Positions 20,870 to 33,544 of a stretch of DNA of 64,000 nt are shown here, in pieces. The stretch comes from Dasypus novemcinctus (lineage: Eukaryota > Chordata > Mammalia > Cingulata > Dasypodidae): NCBI RefSeq assembly GCF_030445035.2, contig NC_080677.1:5518001-5582000 (forward strand). Reading direction: 5' to 3'. The notes under the pieces were generated by a model that saw only the letters and a list, made by a program, of their open reading frames with translations, was not told the DNA's origin and did not search any database. The translations under genes and the position numbers were made by a program. Numbering within the stretch: the stretch's first letter is position 1; each line of letters begins with the position of its first letter.

Positions 20870-21850
20870 AATACCATCATCTATAAATGAAACCAAGGCT
20901 CCTTGAAGAAATGGTGGATTTCAGAGCTAGAGCAGAAAGAGAAAAATTTTATAAAGTTCATAAGAAATATAGAAAAAGTGAGGAAATACTTGAAGTACCA
21001 AGGAGAACATGTCAAAAGGGCCCAGATGCCAATTTGAAGAGGCTTCCACTGGCCAAATCTGGAACAATTTAAGTATCAAAATAAATACTGATATAATTTA
21101 TTAAGATCCACTCACTAAACTAGGATACTATGAGTCTATCAGGATATAAATAATAAGTAAATGAATCAATTTTAACTTTGATGAAGAGTAGACATTTTAC
21201 ATAGTTTCAAAATAGCTGCCCTTAAAATGTTTAAAAGGAAAAAGAATTATTTTACAGTCAAGAAACCTGGCAGACACCTCCTTGACCAAGCGATGAAAGG
21301 TAAAATCATCAGAAATGGAACAAATCAAAATTGCGCTCCACCGAGTGATAGGGTACCTTGGGAAGGGAGTAGCAACCCAATCATGAGGAAACCCCCAGAC
21401 AAACCCATATTGAGAGAAATTCCTCAAATAACTAACTTGTATTCTTCAAAAGTGTCAAGAATATGAAAGTTAAGGAAATACTGAGTAATGTCTACAGGTT
21501 GAAAGAAATTAATGCAAAATTATAACTCAAAGCAATGTGTGATTCTAAACTTGATCCTTTTGCTGTAAGGAATTTTGGCGGCAAGGAGCAAAATTCGAAT
21601 AGGATTTGTGGGTTGAATGATAGTAATATATCAATGTTAATTTCCCACTTTGATGGCTTCATAGTGAATTTGTAGGAGAATTTATTTATGGAAAACCTAC
21701 TCTAAAGTATTTGGGGTTGATGAGACATGGTGTCAGCAATCTATTCTTAAATGATTCAGGAGGAAAACAACCACTTTGTAAGCGTACTTGAAACTTTTAT
21801 CTAAGTTCGAAATTGTGGTCCAATAAATTGCTTTGAAAAAAGAAAGAACA
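20870..21850 (+). mobile_element. Old L1 3' UTR-like repeat
   Basis: The 21540-21760 part has the order seen in old L1M-type 3' UTRs: gtgtgattctaaacttgatc, atcaatgttaatttcccact, then aaagtatttggggttgatga. The upstream part, including an open 61-residue frame at 20887, is continuous with it and probably belongs to the same fossil. The family assignment is by resemblance only. Confidence 0.45.
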
Positions 21851-22814
21851 CGACCAATTCGGACAGGTGTATGTGGGTCAATATGTTTGGAATACACAGC
21901 ACATTTGAAGAAGTGGTGAGAGGTGGAACTAGAGCCTAATCTCAAAGGACCAACTGATCCACAATGGAAAAGTGGAAGTGGATTTGGTGTGTTTGGTTCT
22001 TATAGAGACAAACGACATGATCCCTAGTTCATTTTCAAAAACATTATTCCAATGGCTTAGCAGAAGATATAACGAAGAAGGCTGAGAAACGCTAAAGAGA
22101 CAAGCTAGAGATTGTCAGACCAGAATTTAGGAGCAGAGGCTCAGGGTGTGTGTCCATTTGGAGAGGGCAGTGAGGACAGAGCTAGAACAGTCAGCAGAAA
22201 GGTTGCTTGAAGACATGTTGTAAGGGAATAGGAAACACAGGAGATAAAGAAGTGGAAGCTTTGTTTACTAGCTAGAAGGCCAAAAATCTTGACGTTTTCT
22301 ATTTTAGAATGCCTGGAGCATATTCATTCCTGCATCATTCAGAGAGGCGAAATTCTCCTGTACACATGTCCTGAGCCATCCTCTTGCCTCAGACCACCGT
22401 ATCACAGACAGGTAAAGGTAAAGCTGAGCCCCTGTGATCAGGGCATGTTGAACAGGAGAGACAGAGGTGGAGGGAAGGTGCGTTTGGCGTCTGACCGTGC
22501 CTGTGACATTCGTGAGAGCTTTGCGACCAGGCCAGCGAGGGGCCGGGATTCAGATGTCTACTGGTGCCCCACGGAGGCTGGAGCCAGGGGGCAGAGATGC
22601 GTCAGGGAAGGGAGCTGAGGTGGGGTGACACGAGTAGAGCAGCTGGAGGGCCGAACTGAGGAAAGAAGAGAGAATAAGTGAGGGCCAATTGCAGAGTGGC
22701 CAGATGGGCAAATGCATCAGAAGGGATGCTCGGAGACCCTCTTCTGTGCATGCTGCTCCTGTCCCATGGGCCTGGAGAACTTGTCAGGGCAGGATAATCT
22801 GAATTGGAACATCC
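21851..22814. other. Mostly unique sequence with one weak exon candidate
   Basis: Moderate GC with no repeat I can name. A segment at 22308-22411 is bounded by a ttttctattttag acceptor-like and a cag/gtaaag donor-like signal, with an open frame across it; see findings. Otherwise nothing is assignable. Confidence 0.35.
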
Positions 22815-23010
22815 CAAGAGCTTCTGTGTGCCAAGAAGGGCTGGGAGTTTTAGAGACATGAGCTTGCTTAATCCTTGCAACAAGCAAGGAAGCTGGATAT
22901 TATTTAGACCTATTTTGTAAAATACACCTGAGGCTAAGGGGTATAAAGTAACTTAATTGGAAGATCCAGGGCTGCCTAACTCCAAGGCCCATGAGCTTGC
23001 ATCTACAGGA
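22815..23010 (-). mobile_element. MIR SINE fragment
   Basis: Antisense MIR order: ttgcttaatccttgcaacaa, a ttttgtaaaatacacctgag block, taaagtaacttaattggaag, then ccagggctgcctaactccaa. The fragment is diverged. Confidence 0.75.
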
Positions 23011-24035
23011 GCGATTCTTGGTTCAGATCTTAAAAGGGAGAAATTGTGTAGTGATGCCAAAAGAAAGAAATGCAGAATATACTCTTTCTAAAATGTAGCA
23101 AGAATCATTAAATTCAGTAGGTAACTGAGAAACCTTGTAATTTTACACTAAATTAATGGTGTTCCCTAGAATTGTAGAATTTCAGAACTTCGTTGAACAG
23201 AAAAGAAAGCTCTGGTTACTTCTATTAAAAAAAAAAACAACCAAAAAACAAAATGAAACAACGAAAACAAAAATCAAGTGAAAAATCCTAGCATATGTTT
23301 TAAAATAGCCCCCATAATAATATAGATTGTAAACTTGTTTGTGATTTCTGGACCATAATAAAGCATTTAATAAGTAATGCCTATGTTTATAGTCATTAGT
23401 TTAATAATTTAAAAAATCAAATTAGGGATAATAATTATTTTACAGCCAACCAGTCTCACTATGACTGCAAAAAGAGGCGGCAGGTGCAGTGTATTACTGT
23501 GATTTTGTGATATTTTCAGGTTTATTTTGGCCATTGTGATTTCAGATACTGGAAAACTTTCAGGTATACTGATGGAAAGGACTGTAAATACAGTAAGTGT
23601 GGTTAGCTTTGCTTAAACTTGAAGGACTCAGGAGCTTACCGTCTGGTTTTAAGGGACACGAGTTTAGAAACAGGCCTTTTCATGGGCATACTGGACCTCT
23701 CTTTGCACGTCCTATCCATCTCCCCTTTAAGATGGGTTTGTTACACAACTACCCTCATGTGTTCTATGCTCAGAAAGCACTCATCCCCATCTCACAACAC
23801 TGATTACACTTGATACTGCCAGGCTTCAAAATTTTTGCCAATCAGGTGGTAAACTATAATATTATTTTGGTTTCATGAGCTCGAGTATATTTTTTTACAT
23901 TTATTTTCTCTTGTATGAAATGACCATTGTTTCACTTCTCTTTTGGGTTTGTTGTCAAATTTGTATTTACATATTGGAAGTATTTTCTATTTTTTTGAAA
24001 AAAGAAGTACTCAGTGACGTGTGTTGCAAATGGCT
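23011..24035. other. AT-rich sequence, no feature recognised
   Basis: Short frames at 23597-23813 overlap in two frames and show no domain. An A-rich patch lies at 23228-23275. Confidence 0.35.
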
Positions 24036-25043
24036 TATCCCAAAGTGTATTTTTAAAACAGACATTTTTTCAGAGCAGATTTTGGTTCACAGAAAAATTG
24101 CATAGAAAGTAAAATTGCCGCTATTATTGACAGCTTGCCTTAGTGTGATATATTTGTTAAAATTGGTTAACTAATATTGCTGTGTTACTATTAACGAATG
24201 TCTACAGTTTACATTAGAGTTCAACTCTGCTATCCAATTCTATGAGTTTTTATAAATGCAGAACTTACTCATTATACTATAATACCAAATAGTTTCATTG
24301 CCCAAAAAACCTTCTCTTTTCTACCTATTCACCACTCCCTTTTTACTCTCTCTTTCCAAAACAAACTCCAGTTAACCACTGATTTTGTATTGTCTCTATA
24401 GTTTTGTTTTTTCCAGAATGTCATGTAGTTGGAATTGTACAGTAGCCAGCCTTTTTTCAGACTGCCTTCTTTCACTGAGCAATATGCATTTACATTTCCT
24501 CCATGGCTTTTGTGGCTTAACAACTCATTTCTTTTTATTCCTGTGTAATATTCCATGTATGGATTTACCATAGTTTATCAAGTTACTTGTTGAAGGCTGT
24601 CGTGGTTGTTGCCAATTTGGGAAACATTCATAAGCAGGTTTTGTGTGGTCAGAGTTCTCAATTCTTTGGGGTAAATACCTAAGAGTGTGATTGCTGAAAT
24701 GCCTGTTAAGCTTAAGTTTAGCTTTATAAGGAACCGCAAAGTCTACTTTCAAGTAGCTGCACCCTATTGCATTCCCACCGGCAACAAATACCTCCTGTTA
24801 CTCCCCATCCTTGCCAGTATTTGATATTGTCAGTGGTTTGTATATTAGTTATTCTAATAGATGTGTGCTAATATCTCTTTGCTTTATCTTGCCATTCTTT
24901 AATGACATATGATGTTGAGCATCTTTTCATATGCTTGTTTGCCACCTCTGTATCTTCTTTAGTGAGGTTGTCTGTTAAGCTCTTTTTCCCATTTTTTAAT
25001 TGGGCATTTGTTTTCATATTGTTGAGTTTAATATTTATGCCAT

Positions 25044-25361
25044 AATTATTGGGACTTGAAGTTGTCCTGGGTGATATAGCAGGGACAGATGCAGGACATT
25101 GTATATCCTGCCAGAACCCACTGGATGGACTCGGGGAGAGTGTGAACTACAATGTAAACTGTGGTGCAGGCTGTGTGGCAGTGCTCCAGGGTGCATTCAC
25201 CAAATGCAATGAACGTGCCTCACTGATGAAAGGGGGTGTTGATGTGGGAGGAGTGGGGGTGGGGGTGGGAGTGGGGTATATGGGAGCCTCTTATGTTTTT
25301 TAACTTAACGTTTTGTGTGATCTATTTCTCTTTAAAAAAAGATAATTAAAAAAAGAAAAAA
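25044..25361 (+). mobile_element. L1-like 3' end with perfect 14-bp target duplication
   Basis: A 5'-truncated plus-strand copy ending in a G-rich tract (25245-25277) and an A-rich tail (25331-25361). The bases aatatttatgccat stand at 25030-25043 and 25362-25375. The 84-residue frame through it (25049-25303) is Gly/Val-rich from the G tract and not a gene. Confidence 0.95.
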
Positions 25362-25420
25362 AATATTTATGCCATCGATCCATCTTGAAATGATTTTTGA
25401 GAGATAAGAATCTGAGTGCC

Positions 25421-25980
25421 TACATCTCCAAACAGGAGAATTGCATCCACCAACCATGTGGGATCTAAGCCCCCTCTCGATAGAGGTGAGTGGACATCCC
25501 CATCCCAGGGGCCATAGAATGGAGGAATAAATTATGGATTAGAGTGGATTTACTGGTATTCCACTATAGAGCTTATTGTGACTAGAAAGAAACTGTAGCA
25601 TTGATGTGAATAAAGTGACCACGGTAGTTGCTGAGGGCAGGGAGAGGGAAGAAGAGATGTGATGTGGGGGCATTTTCTGGACTTGGAGTTGTTCTAAATG
25701 ATATTGCGAGGACAGATGCTGGACCTTACATATCCTGCCATAACCCACTGAAAGTACTAGGGGAGAGTGTAAACTACAAAGTAAACTATAATCCATGCAG
25801 TACAGCAGTGCTCCAAAATGTATTGAACAAATGCAATGAATGTGCCACAATAATGAAAGAAGTTGGTGATGTGGGAGGAGGGGGGGAAGGGGTGTAGGGT
25901 ATACGGGAACCTCTTATATTTTTTTAATGTAACATTTTTTGTGATCTGTGTATCTTCAAAATAAAAATAAATAAATAAAG
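25421..25980 (+). mobile_element. L1-like 3' end, second nested copy
   Basis: Matches 42430-42998 over its whole length, beginning near aaacaggagaattgcatcca and ending in gatctgtgtatcttcaaaat and an aaataaataaataaa tail. It is a longer, more diverged version of the neighbouring 25044-25361 copy. Only about 45 bp of host DNA separates the two. Confidence 0.9.
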
Positions 25981-27240
25981 CAACTGAACTCTGTTTCCCG
26001 CAACTGATCTGCAATGCCAGCTCTGTCATAATGCAGTTTCTATCTTTGCCCAAGAAGAGAGGGGTCTGCTTTTCTGTTCCATAAGTCTGTCTATCTCTGC
26101 TCCAATGAAACTATATCTTATAATCACATTTTATAATCTATCTCAGTATATGCTAAGACACATCCCTCCAACTCGTCCTTCCCTTTCAATGGTGTGCTTT
26201 TGGACCACTGCCTCCTGTATATTAATTTTAGGATTAAATTGATGCAGAACATAACCCATTGGGATTGGGTTTGGATTTTTACTGAATATGAATATCAATT
26301 TGAGGAAAATTAACATGTTTATAATATAAATTTTCCCTGTATAGAGCATGGTATCTCATTTTCTTTGTTTAGGTCTTCTAAATTTACCTTTTATCATATT
26401 TACTCATAGGTATTTTAAGTGCTAAATGATATACTATTGGAAAGGGTATGCTATTTAACAGTTCATGTGTTTAAATGAAATGTTTAAAAAGTGTCTACAT
26501 ACTTTTGCTGGGATACATAACTGAAATTCACTTCTCTATATTTAATGTGCATCTTGTTAATTTCCATCATTAATTCTAATAATTCATCAGTAAATTCCTT
26601 TTCATTTTCTCCAGAACATTATATTATTAGAAAATAATGACAGTTTTATTCTATTCATTAGAATTCTTTACTTTTATTTCCTTTTCTTGTCTTTTTCAGC
26701 TGGCTATGACCTTAGATGTAATGTTAAAAGGGAAGCATGGTATTAGGCATCATTGTCTTGTTTCTCATTTTAAAGTGAAGCTTTTTTACAGTCTGCTATA
26801 AATATAATATTCCCTCTAGATTTTTAATAGCCACCCTTTATCAATTTAAGGAAATCTCCTTAATTTCCTCAAAATTTTTAAGAATAAATGTTTACTTTTT
26901 AAAAATGCTTTTATCTCATGTTTTTCTCTTTTATCTATCAATGTGCAATCTACCACTGAATTTTCTTATGTGAACTTTTAGTGTTATGATTAACCCTACA
27001 TAGCCATAACATAATAACATTTTATATACTATTAGATTTGGTTTGTTCTTATTTTTTTAACATAAGAATTATTGAATCTACAGAGATGAATGAGACAGGC
27101 CTGTATTATTCCTTTGTATTTTCTGATATTGTCCTTATTTGGTTTTGGTATTTGGTATTTGGGAACAGTAAGCTTCAATCGTTTTTTGATGTACACTCTA
27201 TTTTGTATGTTATTTGCTATTGTTTTTCTAGCTAGACCAA

Positions 27241-27762
27241 TTTTCTTTTGGTTGTATTTTTTTCCTATTCTTTTTTTTTTTTTTTGATGTTCTTAAATCC
27301 AGGTAACTTGATTTGTTTTTTTCAGTGTACTGATAATATTTCACATTTTAATGGAGTGCATAGCTGTAATGGATGCTTAGTATACACAGAAGAGATTCCA
27401 TCTTCAGGATGGATGCACTTAGTCTCCCATCTGCCAGGCATGCTGGTGGCTGCCTTTCTCAGTTCTTTCCCTTTCCAGGATTTACTCCGTGCTGAGAGCC
27501 ACCTTGCCCATGGCACACCTTCCCGGGGCAGCTTGTATATAGGGTCTGGTTAATGCAGGGCTATGAAAGCACAATCGCCATGCCCCTATTGTGGCATCTC
27601 TGAAGGGGCATTCAAGATCCAGAGATCCTTGTGAATTTAGCTAAGGTCTTTGTTGTGATTCCTTCATAGTTCAATGCTTCCTTCTGTCAGCTGTAAGGAA
27701 GAAGGAAGTTATGAGATATGCTGCAACATGAAAGTATCTTGGAAACATTATAATCAAGTCAC
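27241..27762. other. Unassigned sequence after a poly(T) run
   Basis: A T run at 27271-27285 is followed by moderate-GC sequence with no recognised gene. It may be a decayed repeat, but I cannot name it. Confidence 0.3.
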
Positions 27763-27765
27763 ATG

Positions 27766-28403
27766 TAGCAGTTTGATATGGTTATGAATTCCAAAAATAG
27801 ATATTGGAATAAGTTTGTAATCTTGTCTGTACCAGGGCATGATTAAGTTATGATTAGGGCTTTTGATTGGGCCATGTCATTAGGGCATACAGATGAAGGG
27901 CATGGCAAAGGACAGAGTTGAGGGTTTCTGATGTTGGAGTTTTGATGTTGGTGTTTGATGCTGAAGTCTTAAGCTGGAGCCCCAGGAAGAAAGCCCACAG
28001 AGGAAAGAGAAGCCAGACCCAGGAAGAGAGGACCTGAGCCAGCAGAACACAGAGGAAAAGAGATGGCTCCTTAGAAATGGCAGAAACCCCAGGAAAAGAG
28101 ACAGAGCCATTCACCTGATAGTCTACAGCTGACCTTGTGGAGGAAGGCAAAGTCTAGAGAGCTTCATAGTCTACAGCTGACCTTGTGGAGAAAACAGAGG
28201 TGCTGAGCCCAGAGGAACCTGGAAAGCCTGAACCTTCATAGACATCGGCAGCCATCTTGCTCCAACATGTGAAAGTAGACTTTGGTGAGGGAAATAACTT
28301 ATGCTTTATGGCCCGGTATCTGTAAGCTCTGACCCCAAATAAATACCCTTTATAAAAACTAACCAATTTCTCCTATTTTGCATCAGCACCTCTTTGGCTA
28401 ATA
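27766..28403 (+). mobile_element. MaLR-like solo LTR, same family as 8467-8932
   Basis: Starts tgtagcagtttgatatgg and ends tttggctaataca, so TG...CA termini are present. Flanks tcaca and gcaca (4 of 5) may be the target duplication. It has a ccccaaataaata signal near 28334. It is longer than the 8467 copy, partly because a 25-bp segment (atagtctacagctgacctt...) occurs twice, 48 bp apart (28118 and 28166). Confidence 0.82.
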
Positions 28404-28660
28404 CAGCACATAAAGACAAATATTGTATAATATCATTTTTAAGAGATGACTAGAAATAACAAATATATAGAAATTAGAAAGCAGATAAGTGTTATCAGGG
28501 GATGAGAGCAGGAGGGCAATAAGGAATATTTGTAATTTTTTAAAAAATTATTTTTCTCAATTCTTCTTCATTCATTCCTCAACAGGGGTTGATCCTGAGA
28601 GCACTGCTTAATAAATGTCCTGCTAGCAAATATCCATCTCAGAGGCCGCTTCCTGGGGAA
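28404..28660. other. Unassigned AT-rich sequence
   Basis: Nothing recognised. Confidence 0.3.
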
Positions 28661-28664
28661 TCTT

Positions 28665-29440
28665 TTTTTTATTGAATATATCTCTGTTTTGGTCTTGTTC
28701 ATGAAAGTTCATTAGATCTGCAACTCCAGATTGATGATTCTGTTTGCCTGCACCTTGGGGATATTATTCCACTGTCTTCTGGCTTCCATTGTTGCTTTTG
28801 CAGAGTTAGTTGTCAATGGAATTATCAATTATTTTTAGATATTTTTTTCTTTTCTGTGGCTAATTTTCTGATATGTACTTTATTTTTGGTGTTCTGAAAT
28901 GCCAACCTTTTGTATCTAAATATGAATTTTATTTTATTTATTTTTCCTGATATTCTCTGTGCTATCCACAAGTCAAGGGAGGTGACATAATCAGTTCTAG
29001 ACTATTCTCAACCCTTACCACTTAAGGGTTGAGACTAATGAGAAGAAGTATATTAGACCTTCACAATTTATCCTTCATGTCTTAACCTATCTTTCATATT
29101 TTGCATTTTATTTTCATTCTGTGTGGCAGTCTCAGTAATTGCTTCAGATTTAATTGCCAAGAAAATAATTTTTTTCAGGTGTATTTAATTGATACCAATT
29201 AACTTTTAAATTTCAATGTATGTTTTAATATTTAGAAGTTCTATCTGCTTCTTTATCCAATATACCTTGTCATATTTTATTGTCTACTTGTTCTTACTCT
29301 TGATAGCCTTTTGCATTTTAAGATTTTGCATTCTGAGAGTTCATGTTCTTTTGAAATTCACCTGTGGGAATTCTCTGAGAACTGGGTTGATACTTGATTT
29401 TCTGAAAAAGGGAAACTTATAGGAAATTATGGATTTTTAC
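28665..29440 (-). mobile_element. L1M LINE fragment (antisense)
   Basis: The cactgtcttctggcttccat block at about 28770 and tagaagttctatctgcttct at about 29233 parallel the antisense L1M at 10930 and 11400. It is heavily diverged and frame-broken. Confidence 0.65.
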
Positions 29441-29674
29441 TAACTTGGAACCACTTGATTCCTGGTTTGAGATTGTTCAGGCCACTTAGATAGCTGGAAT
29501 TTATGTTGAAAATGTATGGGAAAACCATCTAGGGATGACGAAACTCAGAAGAAAATTTTTCTTCTACACAGTGCCAAAGCTAGTGTAGGCAAGTTTTCTC
29601 TTTGTGACCTCGTATGAGGGAAGTTTCTTTCTAAATCACCTTAACCTTCTGGACTTTTTACTTTAAGTAGGCAA

Positions 29675-30053
29675 TCTTTTTTTTAAAAATATATGTTTTA
29701 AAAAGATACATAGGTTTCATAAATGTTGCACAAAAAATATATGGATTCCCATATGCCCTGCACCCCACAACTCCCACACCTCCCACATAAACAACATTCT
29801 TCATTAGTGTGGCATATTCATTGAAATTGATAAATGCATCCTGGGGCATTGCCACTGAGCATGGACCATAGTTTGCATTGTACTTTACACTCTCTTCCAC
29901 ACAATTCTGCATGTTATGTGAAGATATAAAATGGCCTATATCTGTTGTGCAACTGTCATTTAGGATGATTCCCAAGTCCCAAAAGAGCCCCTGTATTACA
30001 CCTGTTTTTCCTTCTCTCTGCCCCCAGAACCTCCAGTGGCCACTGCCTCCACA
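29675..30053 (-). mobile_element. L1-like 3' end, older copy
   Basis: Reverse-complement relative of 25044-25361 and 42650-42998: ataaatgttgcacaaaaaat, cccatatgccctgcacccca, then catcctggggcattgccact, and an end at cagaacctccagtggccact. The tail is degraded to mixed T/A. Confidence 0.88.
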
Positions 30054-30489
30054 GTAATTTTTAGATGCCTCAAGTTTGGAGAAAAAAAATGGCTTATCTA
30101 TTATTCCTTGTTTTGCTTTTGTAGACATCAAACAAGTAAAGCAATTTAAATAGTGTTCAGTTGATGCAGCTGGGGAAAAGAGAGTTTGAGTGCTTGCCTA
30201 CATCTCTGGATTCTTTTTGCACACCATTGTTTGTTTCTGAGAAATACATGTTCAAAGTTATTATATACATACTTTTGGAGTGCTGATGTGGGAGGGTTTC
30301 TTAAGACATACGTCATACTACGAGAAATGGAATTCAGTTTATTTTAAAAGCGATTTCCTTCGACCTCAAAAATAAAATATATAATTAATGTTACTCTGAT
30401 GTTTCTGACACATTAAAATCTTTAGTCCACTTCATTGTCAATCCACTCCCACTATGGATAATCATTATAGTATATTTAATATGTATTTT

Positions 30490-31070
30490 TGGAGTGTTAT
30501 TTCAATATCTGTATTGTGCATTTTAGTGTGCATTTTAAAATTTTACACACATGGTATCATGATCTAAATCTCATTTTGTTTCTCGCTTTTTCCACTAAGC
30601 ATTATTTTTAAAGTTTTCTCTATGTTTCACTGTGGACATCTAATCTGCTTTCCTAACTCTTGCATAATCCCCCATAGAAGGATATTTTACCTCCCACTTG
30701 TCTAAGATGGATTTCCATGTGACTTTCTAGGCTCTGCTACCATAGCCAATGCTGTCAGGATCATGATCATACACATCACTTTGAGAATTTCTGGGTTATA
30801 ACTGGAATATGTATATACTTAATTTGACTGTGGTACTAGATTGCCCTCAGTCTGTAACCCTGCAAAGAGTGCAGGAGGAAACTTATCTACCATGTCTCCA
30901 CCAACTTTTGGCTCTTTCTTGCTTCTAATTTTGTTGTCTATTAACTAGGTTAATGGTCCCTGTTTTGAATGGAAATGCTTAATTTTTATATGATTTAATT
31001 AACTGATTTTTTAATTTAAAATTTATTTACTCTTCTAGGTTGCTATGGTATTGTCTGAATTTTTTCAATT
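30490..31070 (-). mobile_element. Old L1 fragment (antisense)
   Basis: Text such as ccaccaacttttggctcttt and gattgccctcagtctgtaac follows the antisense pattern of old L1 3' regions. The match is weak and boundaries are uncertain. Confidence 0.5.
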
Positions 31071-31925
31071 AAATTTATAGTTTTCCCTTTCATATTTAAA
31101 TAGTTACTTCATCTAGATATGTGCTATACACTAAATATATATAGCTATTGAGAGGTAATGAGTTCATTTGAGGAACTGAGCTTTTAATCTTATTTAATTT
31201 GAATTAATTTAAATTAAAAAACTGAAGCAGCATAAAATGTTTTCCCATCATCCATACCTTATTGTTGCAATAAGCATACATTTCATTTTAACATCACATC
31301 ATATAGATATTATTGTTTTATTGTAACATGCATTTATAATATTACACATAAATACATATTACCAATCTAGTTGGTGTTAACCAATTGATTTAGTTGAAAT
31401 TTTTTTTTCACTGATGTAACATTGTAATATGTTGATATGTTAATATATTATGTCAACAGCAAGAGTTACAGTGATTCCTACATAAATTGTAATTTGACAA
31501 TTAAGTTTTAAAACATAATTAAAATGCATTAAAAGTTTTATAGTCTAAAAATATGTATCAACAAGTTTTTAGATTTAACATAAAGGCATACTACTGATTT
31601 AGAATCAAGTGAATGACAGAAGCTAGTGTTATGATTGGAACTGTAAAGATAAAAAAGAGATGAGAAGAAGATATGTCTGAAATTTCACAATAAATGACAT
31701 TTGCAAACTGCTGCAGCAGAGAAAAATAAAAAGCAACTTATTTGTCATGTAAATTTTAAAATGGAAAATATTAAGACATTTCCATCATATACATAGAGAT
31801 TTACTTATAAGTACATGGTGGAGGAGATGTTTCCCTTTAACAGTCAAGAAAGAATTAACAAAATTAATCACCTGGAATCAGAATTAAATGCCTAATAATT
31901 ATTTTTAAAATGATTGGTAACAGTA
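31071..31925. other. AT-rich sequence, nothing recognised
   Basis: Very AT-rich without an open frame or family signature. Confidence 0.3.
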
Positions 31926-31929
31926 ATAG

Positions 31930-33525
31930 TTTTAAAACTTGGCAAGTTATTCAACATCCTTGGGAATTGACAAACAGCCCTCCATAGTGGCTGTACCATT
32001 CTACATGGAGAGATGTCCTTATCTCTCCATATCCTCGCCAACATTTAGTTTTCTGTATTTTTAATAGTGGCAATTAGTAGGTGTGAAATGATAATGTATT
32101 GTAGTTTTGATTTGCATTTCTTTGGGCAATTGTCTTTTCAAGTCTTTTGACCATTTTCAAATTGAGTAGTTTGTCTTTTTATTGTTGAGTTGTATGATCT
32201 CTTTGTATGTATCACGGACATTAAATCCTTACTGGGAATGTGATTGCTAAATATTTTCTCCCACTGAGTTGGCTGCCTTTTCACCCTTTGAGATGCAGAA
32301 GTGTTTAATTTTGGTGAGGTCCCATTTGTCTATTTTTTTCTTTTGTGGCTCAAACTATGGGAATAAGGTTTAAGAAACTACTGCCTACCACAAATTCTTG
32401 ATATTTTCCGACATTTTCTTCTAAGAGTTTTATGGTTGTTGCTTTTATATTTAGGACTTTGATCCACTTTGAGTTAATTTTTGTATTAGGTGTGAGATAG
32501 GGGTCCTCTTTCTTTCTTTTGGATATGGCTATCGAGTTCTCCCAGCACCATTTGTTGAATGGACTGTTCTGGCCCAGCTGGGAGGGGTTGTCCACCTTGT
32601 CAAAAATCAGTTGACTATAGATGTGAGGGTCTATTTCTGAATTCCCAATTCAGTTCCATTGACCAATCTGTCTGTTCTTATACAGTACTGTGCTGTTTTT
32701 ACCACTGTAACTAAATAATATGCTTTAAAGTCAGGAAGTGAGAGTCCTCCAACTTCTTTCTTTTTTTTTTTTTTAGGATCTTTTTGGCAATTTGGGGCCC
32801 CTTGCTCTTCAAAATAAATTTGATAATTAGTTTTTCCATTTCTGCAAGAAAGGCTGCTGGGATTTTTATTGGGATTGCATTGAATCTGTGTATCAGTTTG
32901 GGCAGAATTGACGTCTTAACAATATTCAGTCTTCTACTACATGAACGTGGAATGTCCTTCCATGTATTTAAGTCTTCTTCAGTTTCTTTCAGCAATGTTT
33001 TGTAGTTTTCTGAATATAAGTTCTTTATGTCCTTGGTTAAGTTTGTTCCTAAATATTTGATTGTTTTAGTTGCTATTATATTATAAATGGATATTTTTTT
33101 CTGATTTCCTCCTCAGATTGCACATCAGTAGTATATAGAAATGCTAAGGATTTTTGTGTATTAATCTTTTATACCACCACTTTATTGAACTCATCTATTA
33201 GTTCTAGTAGCTTTGTTGTGGATTTTTTGGGAGATTCTAGATATAGGACCATACACACACATCAGTGAGTAGTGAAAGTTTTTCTTCTTTCCTCTTTGGG
33301 TGCATTTTATTTCTTTTACTAGCCTTAATTGCTCTAGCAAGAACCTCTAACACAGTAACAGTGGTGACAATGGGCATCCTTGTCTTATTCCTGATCTTAG
33401 TGGGAAAGCTTTCAGTCTTTCACCATTGAGTACAATGCCAGCTGTAGGTTTTTCATATATGCACTCTACCATGTTGAGAAATCTTCCTTCTCTCCCTACT
33501 TTTTGAAGTGTTTTTATCAAGAAAG
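31930..33525 (-). mobile_element. L1 LINE ORF2 part (antisense), likely the inverted half of one insertion
   Basis: Clear antisense ORF2: cacaaattcttgatattttc (32388), a gatccactttgagttaattt block, agcaccatttgttgaatgga (32544), and gggattgcattgaatctgtg (32871). Minus-strand pieces of reverse-transcriptase-region protein can be read (32350-32595 and 32711-32995), with stops and a 13-bp T run. The next segment, 33545-34212, is the same element's 3' UTR type in the opposite direction. Confidence 0.85.
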
Positions 33526-33544
33526 AAGCAAAAGGATAAATTTA

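Larger units (their letters stand above)
24036..27240 (-). mobile_element. L1M LINE (antisense), with two nested insertions
   Basis: Antisense L1 text is clear. Examples are cagattttggttcacagaaa (24075), tcctgtgtaatattccatgt (24539), ccagtatttgatattgtcag (24812) and, after the insertions, aatgccagctctgtcataat (26012). Frames are destroyed. Two plus-strand L1-like 3' ends are inserted at 25044-25361 and about 25421-25980. Confidence 0.85.

Noticed and set aside
25049-25303. Gly/Val-rich 84-codon frame (and similar at 25628 and 42502)
   Set aside because: Lies in the LINE 3' end; similar frames recur in each copy because the repeat is the same.
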